64,000 nt of DNA from Segatella oulorum JCM 14966 (GCF_000613785.1 NZ_BAJQ01000006.1:1-64000), one strand, 5' to 3'; counted from the first letter of the stretch, positions 33,929-43,918 are shown. The notes: a model not told the origin generated them from the letters alone. A program made the numbers and translations.

Positions 33929-36900
33929 ATGGCCGAGACTGAATACAAGCAGCGCAACTCTTCCTCTGGAAGAAAGAATAAGTCAGATGAAATTCTGAAG
34001 AAGTTCGCAGGCATGATGGTTAAGATCATCAAGAAAGCCAATGCCAACAACTGGAAGAAAGGTTGGATGGGTGTCAACGGCTCCATTCAGGGGCTACCGC
34101 AAAATATCAGCGGTCGGACCTATTCCGGTGGCAACTCTTTCTTCCTTATGTTCAATACAGCTGAGAAAGGATACAAGACACCCGTCTATATGACCTTTAA
34201 GCAAGCCAAGGAGCAGAATCTCCATGTCAAGTCAGGCGAGAAATCCGTTCCCATCTTTAAGTGGGGCTTATCCATCAAAGATGAAAACGGCAAGAAGGTG
34301 TCAGAGGAAGACTATAACGCCATGTCCCAGGAAGAGCGTGCCACGATGGACGTTCGTCCTTTCCCTAAAATGTTTCATGTCTTCAATATCGACCAGACCA
34401 ACCTTGAAGAGGTCAATAAAAAGAGGTATGATGCCATTGTAGCACGTTTCAAAACACCCGAACAAGAAGTCAAAGACACCGAGGGGATGTATGTCAACGA
34501 AGCCCTTGACCGTATGTTCGAGCAAAAGGCGTGGCATGCCAATATACAATATGACAAACCTGCCGACCAGGCCTTTTACAGCCCATCGACGGATAGCATT
34601 GTTCTTCCGATGAAAGAACAGTTCAAACTTGGGAAAACTCCTGAAGAAGTCTATCACGACGGCATGGAGTATTATTCCACAGCTTTGCACGAGATGGCCC
34701 ACTCGACAGGACACGAGAGCCGGCTTGACAGGAAATTCGGTGCCCAAGGGACAGACAACTACGCCCATGAGGAACTGATTGCAGAAATGACTTCCGCCCT
34801 TGTCGGCAGCACCATGGGCTTTGACAGGAAAATATTGGAGAACAACGCCAATTATCTAAGCGGATGGTTAAACAGACTTAGGGATAAGCCCGAGACCATT
34901 ACAACCATCATGACTGATGTAGGCAAAGCCTCGGATATGATTATAGAAAAAGTTGACGAACAACGGATCGCCTTGAACCAGACTCCCCTCAAAGCCGGAA
35001 ATTTGGAGGGGCTTGCCGACGATTATGATGATCCCTCTGAAGCTTTAGCCAAAGGAATTGGCATGGAGGAAAGTAAAGAAGACGCGACAGAGAACATCTC
35101 TCTGTCCGAAGACAGTAACCCACAAACCGATTTAGCCGGTGTAGCCGAACACATTATGGAAACGAACCATGTATCAAAGGGCGAAGCTGAAAAGATGGCC
35201 GCTCCAATCGTTGAAGAACAACAAACCGCCGTGAATGAAAAGAAACAGAAGGCAGCACAAGCCAAACAAGAGGCTGTCAAGAAAGCCGATGAAGCCCGTA
35301 AAGCAGAGGATGAGCGTCGGCGTGAAGTCGAGGAACAGAGACGGCGTGAGGAAGAGAATAGAAAAAACGACAAGGATGGTGGTCAAGCGTCCAAGATATT
35401 CCTGCATGCCGCCTTGCTGCTTGGAGCCTTAGAACTGGCAAAGGGCAACAAAGGCGTGTGGATGAACAAGGCTGGCAAGAGCAACGCAGAGTTTCTTTGG
35501 GCAAAGACACCAATTACTCCGTATAACAATCTGATGATGAACCTTCAGTCCGATCAGAAGGGCTACCGTTCCAATGTTTATGCCTACTTCGACGAGCTGA
35601 AGGATGCGGGCGATTCTGTCAGAAGTAATGAGAAGGCACTTCCTTTCAATTGGACGCGTTGGGATTACCAGAATATTGCTACTAAAGAGGTTATCACCAA
35701 GGGTGAATATCAGAAACTTCCCGAAGATGAGAGGTCGCTCTATGTCAAGCACCATAGCCGTCAGACCCAGCAGATTTTCAATATTGACCAGACCTCTATG
35801 ACCGGCAAACAGATGTACAGTGATTTGCTGAAAGAGACCGGTGCCAAGTATGAGGAACTCTCCGAACGGGGCGTGACAAGTATGATAAAGTTCTCCGAAA
35901 AGCTGAAATCAAACCATCCAACGGCCATTGTCGTTGCGCGTGACGATAACCAGTATCAAATTTACGGTAATGATGCCACCAGAGCAGGTAAGATATTAGG
36001 CTTACCGGTAGGTCAAACAGAGGTCGATGGCCAAAAAATCAAGTCCACGGGTTTTCCTCTTGACAGAATCGACGACTACCTGCCAAAGCTCGTCCAAGCC
36101 AAGCAGTGGGTTGTCGTTGCCGATAACCTCGACAGTGCAGAACTCATAAGAAGAGTAGCCAACGAAAAGGACGTGTTGAACAAGGCTTATTCAACTGCCC
36201 AGACCGTAGCCAAGTCCGCAGGAATAGGTTATGAACGCGTCATGGTGCTGCAAGATGCAGAATACGACAAGCAAGCCGACAAGATCATTGTCAGCGGCAT
36301 GACGGATAAGGATAGCGGCAACAGCCGGCAGACCGCCATTGCGAAAGCCAATGACATTTACCGTGCCATTGTAGCAGCCACAGGCAGCGAGCAGCGTTTA
36401 GACCGCCTGGGGCGCAATAATCTCCTCCCCAACGACGATGCGAAATACGAGAGATTTGTTCAAGACCTATCTGCCGGAATCCTGATGGCACGTCAGGGGC
36501 TTCCTGCAAGCCTTTCAAAAGAAAGTATGCAACATATCGACTATTGGCAACGCGAGATCAAGGAAAATCCCAAATTGCTTGGACTGTTGGAGAAAGATGT
36601 CAACAATGCCGTCGAGTCCATCGATAAGCACCTGCAGAAGCAGATTGTCAAGTACGAAGATATTCGTAAGGATTTGCCCCTGAAAGACTTGGCCGTCAGT
36701 GAGAGACAATATCAGATTTCCACCGATTTGGCTAAGCTCCCGGATATAGATTCAAAAGAAATCGTCATTGTCAGAGATACGGCAAAAGGTTCAGCCGATG
36801 TCATTCTTCCTGAAGGGGCTTCTCTTGAAGACAATGTAGAGATATCGGGCATTCGCAAAGATCGTATCAAGATAGCATTAGGACACGAGGGCATCACCGA

Positions 36901-37678
36901 TGTCAAATTCTATAATGCCGGTGGTGCTTTAGGACTCAAAGAGCCCGACGACTACTATAAGGATAAGACCGTTTCCGTAGACCGGTTGAGACAATATGAG
37001 TTCAGTCAACATAGAGATATAGATGTGAAACCGCAGATTGCGGCAGCAGCCTTGCCCAAGATTGAGATTTTCACGCCTATCCGTGACGAGAAGGGACAGT
37101 ATGCCTTTTTCTTCAAGGCAGAGAACGAGCCTTCGTTCTCCGTTTATCCCAATGATACCCACAAGAAACTGTACTTCGATGTCAGGGGAACGGACAAGCA
37201 GAAGGAGATACACGATGCCCTTGCACAGAAATACTACTCCGTTGCCAAGCAGCATCCGGAAATCAAGGTAGATCTTATCATGCCTAAAGTTTCTAATGTA
37301 GACATGAGCAAGATAGAGCGTCCAACCATTACGAAGGATAAGGAAGATCCTAACAAGAAGTATGTCATGGCTACCATTGACGGTAAGTTCATGAAGAAAG
37401 AGATCTCCAAGGCACAGTGGGACAAGATGTGGTTGGCCGATGACATGTCAGCCTACAAGAAAGCTGTCGCTGCTGTTGTCTTTGCTCCTTTACTCAAAGA
37501 AGACGTACAGAAGGAGCAATCCACAAGTATGGCAGCACGGTCAACTTCGACAGAAACCGTTAAAAAGGAACAGGGTGCAGAAGAGAAAACATCCGAAGGA
37601 ACTTCAGAATCGATTTCTGAAACGGCTACCGGAAAGGAGGCGGAGACCACCCGGAGAGAAAGTACCTTTCGCAGATAA
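33929..37678 (+). CDS. ArdC-like protein with tandem ArdC regions, the second degenerate
   Basis: 1249 residues. Region 1 (about 20-350) has the ArdC N-terminal ssDNA-binding domain (GGNSFFLMFNTAEKGYKTPV) and the zincin domain with HEMAHSTGHESRL (His254) and a downstream ELIAEM Glu. A disordered Glu/Lys/Arg region follows (about 400-490). Region 2 (about 500-950) repeats the plan but the zinc motif has become AIVAATGSEQRLDR (about 813), with both His lost; between its parts lies a segment like the mismatch-recognition domain I of MutS (about 650-735: AIVVARDDNQYQIYG ... AKQWVVVADNLDSAEL). The C-terminal part holds a DUF3945-like unit. ArdC proteins of plasmids protect incoming DNA and bind single strands; this one probably acts in transfer or establishment. 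Confidence 0.8.
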   Translation: MAETEYKQRNSSSGRKNKSDEILKKFAGMMVKIIKKANANNWKKGWMGVNGSIQGLPQNISGRTYSGGNSFFLMFNTAEKGYKTPVYMTFKQAKEQNLHVKSGEKSVPIFKWGLSIKDENGKKVSEEDYNAMSQEERATMDVRPFPKMFHVFNIDQTNLEEVNKKRYDAIVARFKTPEQEVKDTEGMYVNEALDRMFEQKAWHANIQYDKPADQAFYSPSTDSIVLPMKEQFKLGKTPEEVYHDGMEYYSTALHEMAHSTGHESRLDRKFGAQGTDNYAHEELIAEMTSALVGSTMGFDRKILENNANYLSGWLNRLRDKPETITTIMTDVGKASDMIIEKVDEQRIALNQTPLKAGNLEGLADDYDDPSEALAKGIGMEESKEDATENISLSEDSNPQTDLAGVAEHIMETNHVSKGEAEKMAAPIVEEQQTAVNEKKQKAAQAKQEAVKKADEARKAEDERRREVEEQRRREEENRKNDKDGGQASKIFLHAALLLGALELAKGNKGVWMNKAGKSNAEFLWAKTPITPYNNLMMNLQSDQKGYRSNVYAYFDELKDAGDSVRSNEKALPFNWTRWDYQNIATKEVITKGEYQKLPEDERSLYVKHHSRQTQQIFNIDQTSMTGKQMYSDLLKETGAKYEELSERGVTSMIKFSEKLKSNHPTAIVVARDDNQYQIYGNDATRAGKILGLPVGQTEVDGQKIKSTGFPLDRIDDYLPKLVQAKQWVVVADNLDSAELIRRVANEKDVLNKAYSTAQTVAKSAGIGYERVMVLQDAEYDKQADKIIVSGMTDKDSGNSRQTAIAKANDIYRAIVAATGSEQRLDRLGRNNLLPNDDAKYERFVQDLSAGILMARQGLPASLSKESMQHIDYWQREIKENPKLLGLLEKDVNNAVESIDKHLQKQIVKYEDIRKDLPLKDLAVSERQYQISTDLAKLPDIDSKEIVIVRDTAKGSADVILPEGASLEDNVEISGIRKDRIKIALGHEGITDVKFYNAGGALGLKEPDDYYKDKTVSVDRLRQYEFSQHRDIDVKPQIAAAALPKIEIFTPIRDEKGQYAFFFKAENEPSFSVYPNDTHKKLYFDVRGTDKQKEIHDALAQKYYSVAKQHPEIKVDLIMPKVSNVDMSKIERPTITKDKEDPNKKYVMATIDGKFMKKEISKAQWDKMWLADDMSAYKKAVAAVVFAPLLKEDVQKEQSTSMAARSTSTETVKKEQGAEEKTSEGTSESISETATGKEAETTRRESTFRR

Positions 37679-37721
37679 GGAATAATGCAGTAATCATCAG
37701 ACATGACACATTATCAGAAAC

Positions 37722-39176
37722 ATGGCCATATCCACCTCTGATTTCATCAACAGATATGCTCCTCATGCCATGGAGCAGCAGATTAAGTACGGCATTCCCG
37801 CTTCTGTTATTCTCGCCCAGATGGCTATCGAGAGTTCATGGGGCACCTCTGCCCTCGCCCGGAACGACAACAATTTCTTCGGTATCAAAAAGGGGTCATC
37901 GTGGACAGGCCGGGTGAGTTACTATGACGATGACCAAGCGCATGAAGCCTTTCGTTCCTACGACAACGTGGGGCAAAGTCTTAGCGATCACTCTGCCACC
38001 TTACTCCAACCCCGCTATCTGCGTCGTTGTCCCACGGACAGTACAGATCACTTGGGTTGGATAAAAGGCATCAAGGCCGGTGGTTACGCCACGACAAGCA
38101 ATTATGTAGACAGCGTAGAAAGTCTAATCCGTAAATACGGATTAGACAAATTCGACCGTCTCGCCGTACAGAATGCACAGCAGCAAGGTTTGCAGATAGG
38201 CTATATGAGAGGCCGTCAGCCCGACACCCCACAAGCCGTCCCTGCCGGTATTCTCCTCACGCCTCTCCAAGGGCGTTGGTGCATGCCCATCAACTTGGAA
38301 GGTTTGAAGGTAACGGGGGTGTATGGAGAGAACCGCCCCGGACATCATCATAGCGGCATAGACCTTAGCACCGGTGGCAAATATCTTCCCGTTTATGGAA
38401 CAGAAGATAACGGCAGGGTCATCACCGTCAAGCCCAACAATGGTGCTGCCGGTAACATGATTACCGTGGAATACAGCCGTTCTGACGGCAGCCGTCTTCA
38501 GTGTACCTATATGCACCTTAGTGAGATTGGTGTTAAGGTCGGTGATGCCGTCAGTGCAGGGATGCAACTGGGCTATTCCGGTAATACAGGCCGCTCGACC
38601 GGGCCACACCTCCATTTTGAGACCAAGTTCTATAATGCCCAAGGAACACTCCAGAGTTATGATCCGGCAGAATACATTGCCGAGCTCTCGTTTCGTGGAA
38701 ATCTCCCGGCAGTGTTGAACAAAGGCGGCCAGAACTTAGCGGCACGCTATTCTTCTCAAATGGCATACAACAATGCTCCGGTCACCGGTATCGAAGGGCA
38801 GCCTATGGATACCCAAACACAAATGTTGCTTGCCAATATCACCAAATCAGACGATCCCAACAGATGGTTGGAATATCTGATGAACAAGAATGGCGATAGT
38901 GCAGGGCTGTCCGGCGGAAATCCCGTCTCCAATCTTATCTCAACCCTTTTCATGAGCATTCTGACGCTTGCCCAAGATTTGAAACAGGGAGACGAAGACA
39001 TGGGTGAGTCCCAAACCTCCAAAGAGGCAAAAGAAAACAAAGAGACAAAAGAAGCAGCCACCCTTAGAAGGGACAGGGAAAGCATCAACGTCAAACGGCT
39101 TGCCCAGGCAGCCTCTTTGAACTTCGATTCCGAACTCCCCGAAGAACAGCAGACAAACGCCATTCGGCGAACTTAG
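37722..39176 (+). CDS. Glucosaminidase plus M23 peptidase (cell-wall hydrolase)
   Basis: 484 residues. The GH73-type glucosaminidase domain comes first (about 5-150: GIPASVILAQMAIESSWGTS with the catalytic Glu, FFGIK). The M23 peptidase domain is second (about 195-330) with HHHSGIDLS (about 207), YMHLSEIG and GPHLHFETK (about 294), so all metal ligands are present. A low-complexity charged tail ends the protein. No signal peptide is visible. The same two domains occur in the opposite order in the 44108 protein. It would open the peptidoglycan for the transfer channel; export may go through the T4SS itself. Confidence 0.85.
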   Translation: MAISTSDFINRYAPHAMEQQIKYGIPASVILAQMAIESSWGTSALARNDNNFFGIKKGSSWTGRVSYYDDDQAHEAFRSYDNVGQSLSDHSATLLQPRYLRRCPTDSTDHLGWIKGIKAGGYATTSNYVDSVESLIRKYGLDKFDRLAVQNAQQQGLQIGYMRGRQPDTPQAVPAGILLTPLQGRWCMPINLEGLKVTGVYGENRPGHHHSGIDLSTGGKYLPVYGTEDNGRVITVKPNNGAAGNMITVEYSRSDGSRLQCTYMHLSEIGVKVGDAVSAGMQLGYSGNTGRSTGPHLHFETKFYNAQGTLQSYDPAEYIAELSFRGNLPAVLNKGGQNLAARYSSQMAYNNAPVTGIEGQPMDTQTQMLLANITKSDDPNRWLEYLMNKNGDSAGLSGGNPVSNLISTLFMSILTLAQDLKQGDEDMGESQTSKEAKENKETKEAATLRRDRESINVKRLAQAASLNFDSELPEEQQTNAIRRT

Positions 39177-39205
39177 ACAAACAATTCACCAAAATAACAA
39201 GTAAT

Positions 39206-39817
39206 ATGATTAAATGCAATGTCACAGCATGCGGAATCATCAGCAATTCTGCAGTAGAGAAACAAAGTAAGGACGGCAAGTCCTTCATTTCTTTCAGTAT
39301 CACCATCCCCATTGCCGGCAGTGATGGTTCCGGAGCGGAGCTCCAAGTCTTTGTTTCCGCCCCCGGCAATAAGGAAACTGCCGAGCAGTATTCCACCGGG
39401 CGTAGGGTGAGAATGAACGGTACACTCTATATCAGACGGATAGACGACCGCACGTATTACAACCTCCGTACCGATGAAGGAATAGAAATCGTCAAGTCCA
39501 CCGAAGCAGATTCGCTCACAGGGGCTATCGATTTCAAAGGTAAGATAAAGGGGGATATTACGGAACGTACCAACAAAAACGGACGCAAGTTCCAGACCTT
39601 TTCCGGCGTGTCGCAAGACAAGGATGGAGAAAAGAAAGGCTGGGTTTGGGTTCGCTTTCTTTCCTCGACTTCGATTCAGCAGGAATTCTTCAAGCCCGAG
39701 GCCTATGTTGAAATAAAAGGAGAGTTGCGATTCCATATCTATCAAGGCAATGTCAATATCGAGTGCCGTACCAGCAGTATCGAGCCTTGGGAGTTGACCG
39801 CCACACAGAAAGAATAG
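39206..39817 (+). CDS. Two-OB-fold single-strand DNA-binding-like protein
   Basis: 203 residues built of two OB-like halves: residues about 1-95 (SFISFSITIPIAG ... RVRMNGTLYIRRIDDRTYYN) and about 105-200 (FQTFSGVSQDKDGEKKGWVW ... YVEIKGELRFHIYQGNVNIE). The second ends in a typical SSB-like beta hairpin. It is in the operon of the ArdC-like protein. It may coat single strands during transfer. A second, single-OB SSB is encoded at 61605. Leader: ATAACAAGTA (39191-39200) before the ATG. Confidence 0.65.
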   Translation: MIKCNVTACGIISNSAVEKQSKDGKSFISFSITIPIAGSDGSGAELQVFVSAPGNKETAEQYSTGRRVRMNGTLYIRRIDDRTYYNLRTDEGIEIVKSTEADSLTGAIDFKGKIKGDITERTNKNGRKFQTFSGVSQDKDGEKKGWVWVRFLSSTSIQQEFFKPEAYVEIKGELRFHIYQGNVNIECRTSSIEPWELTATQKE

Positions 39818-39844
39818 TTGCCATAATATTGAAGTTTACATGAA

Positions 39845-39899
39845 CACCGGCATTATAGAGCGTTGATCATTCAAGTCTTTATAGGCCGGTGATTTTATT
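39845..39899 (+). terminator. Hairpin terminator or attenuator after the OB-fold gene
   Basis: CACCGGC (39845-39851) pairs with GCCGGTG (39885-39891); the stem extends with TTATAGAG against CTTTATAG. The run ATTTTATT follows. It lies within the operon, before the 39923 gene, so it may be a partial terminator. Confidence 0.6.
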
Positions 39900-39922
39900 C
39901 CGTACAAAACCCTAACAAGTAT

Positions 39923-42313
39923 ATGAGCGAAAATGACAACCCATCAGGAATCTTCGGCAACCGTCTGTTAGGCGGCTGGAGTAAGATACTTGGTAAAAAG
40001 CACGATAACGGCAAAGGCGAAAAGCAAGGACATGACCATGATAAATTAAAATTAAAGCCATTCCCGCCCAACCATTTCTTCTCCCAGGAAGAGTTGTGTT
40101 TCCTTGAAAAGAATCAAGAGCAGTGTAGCCGTCTTCAGAGTTGGGCTTTGCAAATGAGCTTATGGGCACGATCCAAGTCCAACGAGCAGGATAGGAACAA
40201 CCCGCAGTTTTTCCCGGCCGTTCAATGGCAGGACGGTTTGATGAGCACATGGATAGACTCGGAGGCAAGGCCTGACAGCATAGACCAACAGGCTGACCGT
40301 CTTTACCAATTACAGCTTGATGGCTATAAAATGGATGCCGCTTTTGTAAGAATGATAGAGGCGAGAGCTTGTAGAAGTTTAGTGGGCAACCTTTTTGTGG
40401 ATGAGAGACAGAATGAGCCCGCTTCACGAAAAGGCGGCAAGCACTTTATATGGATTAAAGCCGTTGTTGACAAGCCCGGTGAGGACTTGGCTTTGTCCAT
40501 ATATCATTACAACAAGATCAGCCACCATCATGAGTCAGAAGAAACAGTTTCATACAAACAGTTCAAGGCACTTCTTGAAAACAAGGAGATGACAGCCCTT
40601 GGCGGTGAGGGGCAGCGCAAATGGAATGAGGAAGCCACCGCAAGAGACATGGCGGAGGAAAAGTTTACAGAGTCAGTCCGTCTGATGAGACGGAGCAATA
40701 TCTGTCAGGGGATGTTCCCTGCCCACAGTTCCATCTCTATACGCCAAGAGGATGGGAAAGACTATGCCCCAATGGCATGGGCCCTATCAGGGGATGGGAT
40801 AAAGATAGACTTCGATCCCCAAGTATCCATTAGTAAAAGTTCACTTTTGATTACCTCCAATGATTCCTACCGGTTTGTCGATGTGTTGGATTATATAGAT
40901 AAAACGATAAGTGAGCAGGATGCCAGTCAGGAACTGCTGACCTTTGTCAGGATATTCGGCAAAGACTTTTGTGGAGACAAAGTGCTCTCTTCCGGGAAGT
41001 GCCCTCTTTGCCGGATAAACGGCATAGAGATAGACCGTGTGACGGCAAAGGCTTCGGACACAATAGTTGCCTTCAACAATGATACTTTGGAAACCGTGAC
41101 GCTTTCTTCAGAAGACAGGATAACCCTGTTAAAAGCAGTCATACGCCATTCAGATGAATTGCTGAAAGAATTGGAGTCCGACCTTCAGAGAACAACGGAC
41201 GAAAAAGCCCAAGGAATGTTGAAGGACAGGCTAAATAACATCCATCAAGGGCTGTCAGCTTATAACACTGATGACAATTACCATACTTTGAATGAGTTAT
41301 GGCAACATATCATTTCAATGTTTGGGGTAACACGAAGCGCGGAAACGGCAACGGTCTCTTCTGCATCGGCAGTCAAAGTTATAGAAGCTCCGCAATCCAC
41401 CGAAGTAAGGAATAAAGAGCCCTTAGTCCACAATCAAAATGAAGCTCAAAGCGTTCAAGAACCTATTGCTAAAAGTGATGACGGCATCAAAATAGCCAAT
41501 CAAGTTGACGAAGCTCCGCTAATCGAACCTAAGACAAGTCAGATGCCGGAAGGTTATATCCGGATTGAACCATCTTCTAAGGGCAGGTGGCACACAGCAG
41601 AAATGCTCCGTAGGGAAGCCTATCGTGTCTATGGAAAGCTGTTAAGTGCAAAACTTAAAAAGCAGCTTGCTAATGACAACAACCCTTGGGTCTCAAAACA
41701 GATGCTGACACCAAGAGATATCAATGGTACCGTTTATACCGGGCCGAATGCCATCATGCTTGCGTTATGGACAGAACAGCAGGGATTTGAGCTTCCTTTC
41801 TTCATTACCGAAGAGGAGCTAAGAGCGAACGAACTCGGTATTCTTCAAGATGCCAAGAGCCTCTTTATCCTCCATAAGGACGGAGCGTCAAGGGTGTACA
41901 ACATTGCACAGACCACCTTTCCCGTTACCCAAAGGCGTTCCTATGAGTCTCTCAAACTGAATATGATAGCAACAGAGCGTAAGAAAACTTCAGGGTATCA
42001 GTTCCTCGACGCTGACGGCTTTTGTAAAACAACGTTGAAGTTTGATGGTGTCCCCGGCCTTTCTGTCTATGATTATGCCGAGAAGGTCATCCATATAGCC
42101 CCGAAGAGCAATTTCGAAACCGAGGACGACTATTACCGTGACTTGGCCGTGGCCATGGTGGAAAGCACCCGTGAAGTTGATTTCGATACGCTCCGTCTGG
42201 ACACTTATCTCTTTGAGAACTTGGTTTCCCATTTGGGAGTGGCATTATCAGCCAAAGCTGTCGTTTTGATGCCACCAACCCTGAATACTCCCGGATATGG
42301 AGAGAGAGATTAG
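39923..42313 (+). CDS. Large orphan with a degenerate ArdC-like C-terminal region
   Basis: 796 residues. No family is recognised for the first 500; a CPLCRINGIEID segment (about 355-366) has a CxxC. From about 545 the sequence follows the ArdC plan: TPRDINGTVYTGPNAIMLALW (about 594-614) resembles its N-terminal domain, and the place of the zincin helix reads YYRDLAVAMVESTREVD (about 737-753), without the HExxH. It would therefore be a non-catalytic relative that may keep the single-strand-binding surface. The leader has CCTAACAAGTA (39910-39920) right before the ATG. It closes the ArdC operon, facing a terminator. Confidence 0.55.
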   Translation: MSENDNPSGIFGNRLLGGWSKILGKKHDNGKGEKQGHDHDKLKLKPFPPNHFFSQEELCFLEKNQEQCSRLQSWALQMSLWARSKSNEQDRNNPQFFPAVQWQDGLMSTWIDSEARPDSIDQQADRLYQLQLDGYKMDAAFVRMIEARACRSLVGNLFVDERQNEPASRKGGKHFIWIKAVVDKPGEDLALSIYHYNKISHHHESEETVSYKQFKALLENKEMTALGGEGQRKWNEEATARDMAEEKFTESVRLMRRSNICQGMFPAHSSISIRQEDGKDYAPMAWALSGDGIKIDFDPQVSISKSSLLITSNDSYRFVDVLDYIDKTISEQDASQELLTFVRIFGKDFCGDKVLSSGKCPLCRINGIEIDRVTAKASDTIVAFNNDTLETVTLSSEDRITLLKAVIRHSDELLKELESDLQRTTDEKAQGMLKDRLNNIHQGLSAYNTDDNYHTLNELWQHIISMFGVTRSAETATVSSASAVKVIEAPQSTEVRNKEPLVHNQNEAQSVQEPIAKSDDGIKIANQVDEAPLIEPKTSQMPEGYIRIEPSSKGRWHTAEMLRREAYRVYGKLLSAKLKKQLANDNNPWVSKQMLTPRDINGTVYTGPNAIMLALWTEQQGFELPFFITEEELRANELGILQDAKSLFILHKDGASRVYNIAQTTFPVTQRRSYESLKLNMIATERKKTSGYQFLDADGFCKTTLKFDGVPGLSVYDYAEKVIHIAPKSNFETEDDYYRDLAVAMVESTREVDFDTLRLDTYLFENLVSHLGVALSAKAVVLMPPTLNTPGYGERD

Positions 42314-42445
42314 AAAACAATCCGGAATATACCCGGCGGATTTTGGAGCAATCGGATACAGCTTCAAGCCAAGTTCTCCAATCAGCTTTGGTATAGATCA
42401 CTCAACTCAACAATTCGTCTCGAATTGAGAATATCGGGAATGAAA

Positions 42446-42475
42446 AAGGCGGCTTGCATCCCTGCAAACCGCCTT
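42446..42475. terminator. Bidirectional terminator between convergent genes
   Basis: AAGGCGGcTTGCA (42446-42458) pairs with TGCAAaCCGCCTT (42463-42475), one mismatch, 4-nt loop. A-rich sequence before and T-rich sequence after make it usable in both directions. It separates 39923 from the convergent 42514 gene. Confidence 0.85.
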
Positions 42476-42513
42476 CTGACATTATTTAATTAAAGTTTAT
42501 CGTCTTGTTTTAT

Positions 42514-43116
42514 TCATTCTTTCTCCGCTATTTCAACAGCTTGAAGGATTGTCCGTTTGATGACATCATGTTCGAGACGAATAGGGTGTACATGGCCACC
42601 ATCAGCAATGGCACCGTCAATGAAATAACGGATATTCCACCATTTCTTGATATTATTTTTAGTAATATTAAGAGCCCGAGCACAAGCCTTTTTAGATTCG
42701 AGAGGATTTTGATATCGCCATAATGTTATTTTTACTGCGTTCTCGGAGGTTTTCAAAGAATCAAGTTTACCTTTATCCTTTCTCCACTCTTGAAACAGTT
42801 CCACTGATGAGAGATTACTTTCCTTGGTTTGGTTACTGCCATTGGTCATATCAGCATTTTCCAACGCCTCGTTGGAAACCTCGTTGATTTTATCCCACAC
42901 TTCTTGTGGCCAGTCGTTATCATCAGGCTCATCACCATAGCGAAGCTCATTGATGAACTGTTCCGCTCCGTCTTCATCACCTTCTTCGAAGCCCAGTACC
43001 TGGCACCACTCCTTATAGTCATCTACCATTTCCTGGCCGTACATTGTGATACACTGCAGATTTGTTATTTCCTCACGGTCGAGTTTACCAATCAACTCCT
43101 TTACTACTTTTGCCAT
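42514..43116 (-). CDS. Hypothetical protein with a C-terminal HTH-like segment, 200 aa
   Basis: An acidic N-terminal half (about 30-95) followed by a Lys/Arg-rich region with KKACARALNITKNNIKKWWN (about 141-160), which looks like a helix-turn-helix. It is the second gene of the transcript from the GTTAATATAA promoter at 43.97 kb. It may be a regulator or a DNA-processing accessory. No family is firmly recognised. Confidence 0.5.
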   Translation of the reverse strand: MAKVVKELIGKLDREEITNLQCITMYGQEMVDDYKEWCQVLGFEEGDEDGAEQFINELRYGDEPDDNDWPQEVWDKINEVSNEALENADMTNGSNQTKESNLSSVELFQEWRKDKGKLDSLKTSENAVKITLWRYQNPLESKKACARALNITKNNIKKWWNIRYFIDGAIADGGHVHPIRLEHDVIKRTILQAVEIAEKE

Positions 43117-43133
43117 ATTGTGAAACTTTAAAA

Positions 43134-43895
43134 TTATCTGTGCATACCTCTGCTTCGCTGCTCCGCTTTCTGTGAGTTTTCATCTCCCAAGTGGTAGAAC
43201 TCCTTTTGCATCTCTTCTGTATAGTCCTCTTCAGGAATATAGTTCTTGAAAGAGTTGTCCGACTCTTTGACCCAACATCCGTAGATGCCGAAATTATATG
43301 TAGGCAATTCGCGGGAAGCAATACTGTCATATTCCTCCCTGTCACCACTTACCACCTTGATGCCACCGTCAGCGAGGAAATCCAGCCCGAATGTGAACCG
43401 CCCTTCCTGCTTGTCTATTGAAATAACATTGCCGGTACACATCTGTGCCACTTGCTCATTGGAAAGTTCCATCTCGTTTTGAAGTGAAGCCAGATTATCC
43501 TCCATTAAAGAAACGGGAATATAGAAAACCCTGTTTGTCTTGTCATCAAGCTGTACGAAACACTGTTCCTTACCCGGCATTTTGGTTATGATGATTTTCC
43601 CACTTCGCAGCGTGTTCTGTTCCTCTGGCGTGAAGTCCTCCAAATCAGCCATTTCACTTCTCGGGGCAATCAGGATGTCAACAGTACCACTTCTTCTTTC
43701 AAGTTTAAGACGGGCCTGAATTGTTCTCTGTATGCCGTCACCAAAATCCACACTGATGGGTAAAATGGGAGTCCAATGTCCCTCCAATAGTTTTTTCATC
43801 ACCATTTCAGGCAGGTCATCCACCATTTCTTGAGACAGCCCGATACTTGCAAATTTCTCGTATGGTATCTCATTCTCCTCAAAAGTTGTTCTCAT
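43134..43895 (-). CDS. DUF4099/DUF3945-type plasmid protein, 253 aa
   Basis: The N-terminal part (about 1-50: IPYEKFASIGLSQEMVDDLP ... LLEGHWTPILPI) matches the DUF4099-like pattern common on Bacteroidetes plasmids. The middle (about 55-160) is a beta-rich unit that recurs in DUF3945 proteins. These domains are usually found fused to primase, topoisomerase or ArdC-like modules, so a role around transferred DNA is likely. The start is 23 nt after the -7 box of its own promoter. Confidence 0.6.
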   Translation of the reverse strand: MRTTFEENEIPYEKFASIGLSQEMVDDLPEMVMKKLLEGHWTPILPISVDFGDGIQRTIQARLKLERRSGTVDILIAPRSEMADLEDFTPEEQNTLRSGKIIITKMPGKEQCFVQLDDKTNRVFYIPVSLMEDNLASLQNEMELSNEQVAQMCTGNVISIDKQEGRFTFGLDFLADGGIKVVSGDREEYDSIASRELPTYNFGIYGCWVKESDNSFKNYIPEEDYTEEMQKEFYHLGDENSQKAEQRSRGMHR

Positions 43896-43918
43896 AATTT
43901 TCCTATTTATTGTTTTTG

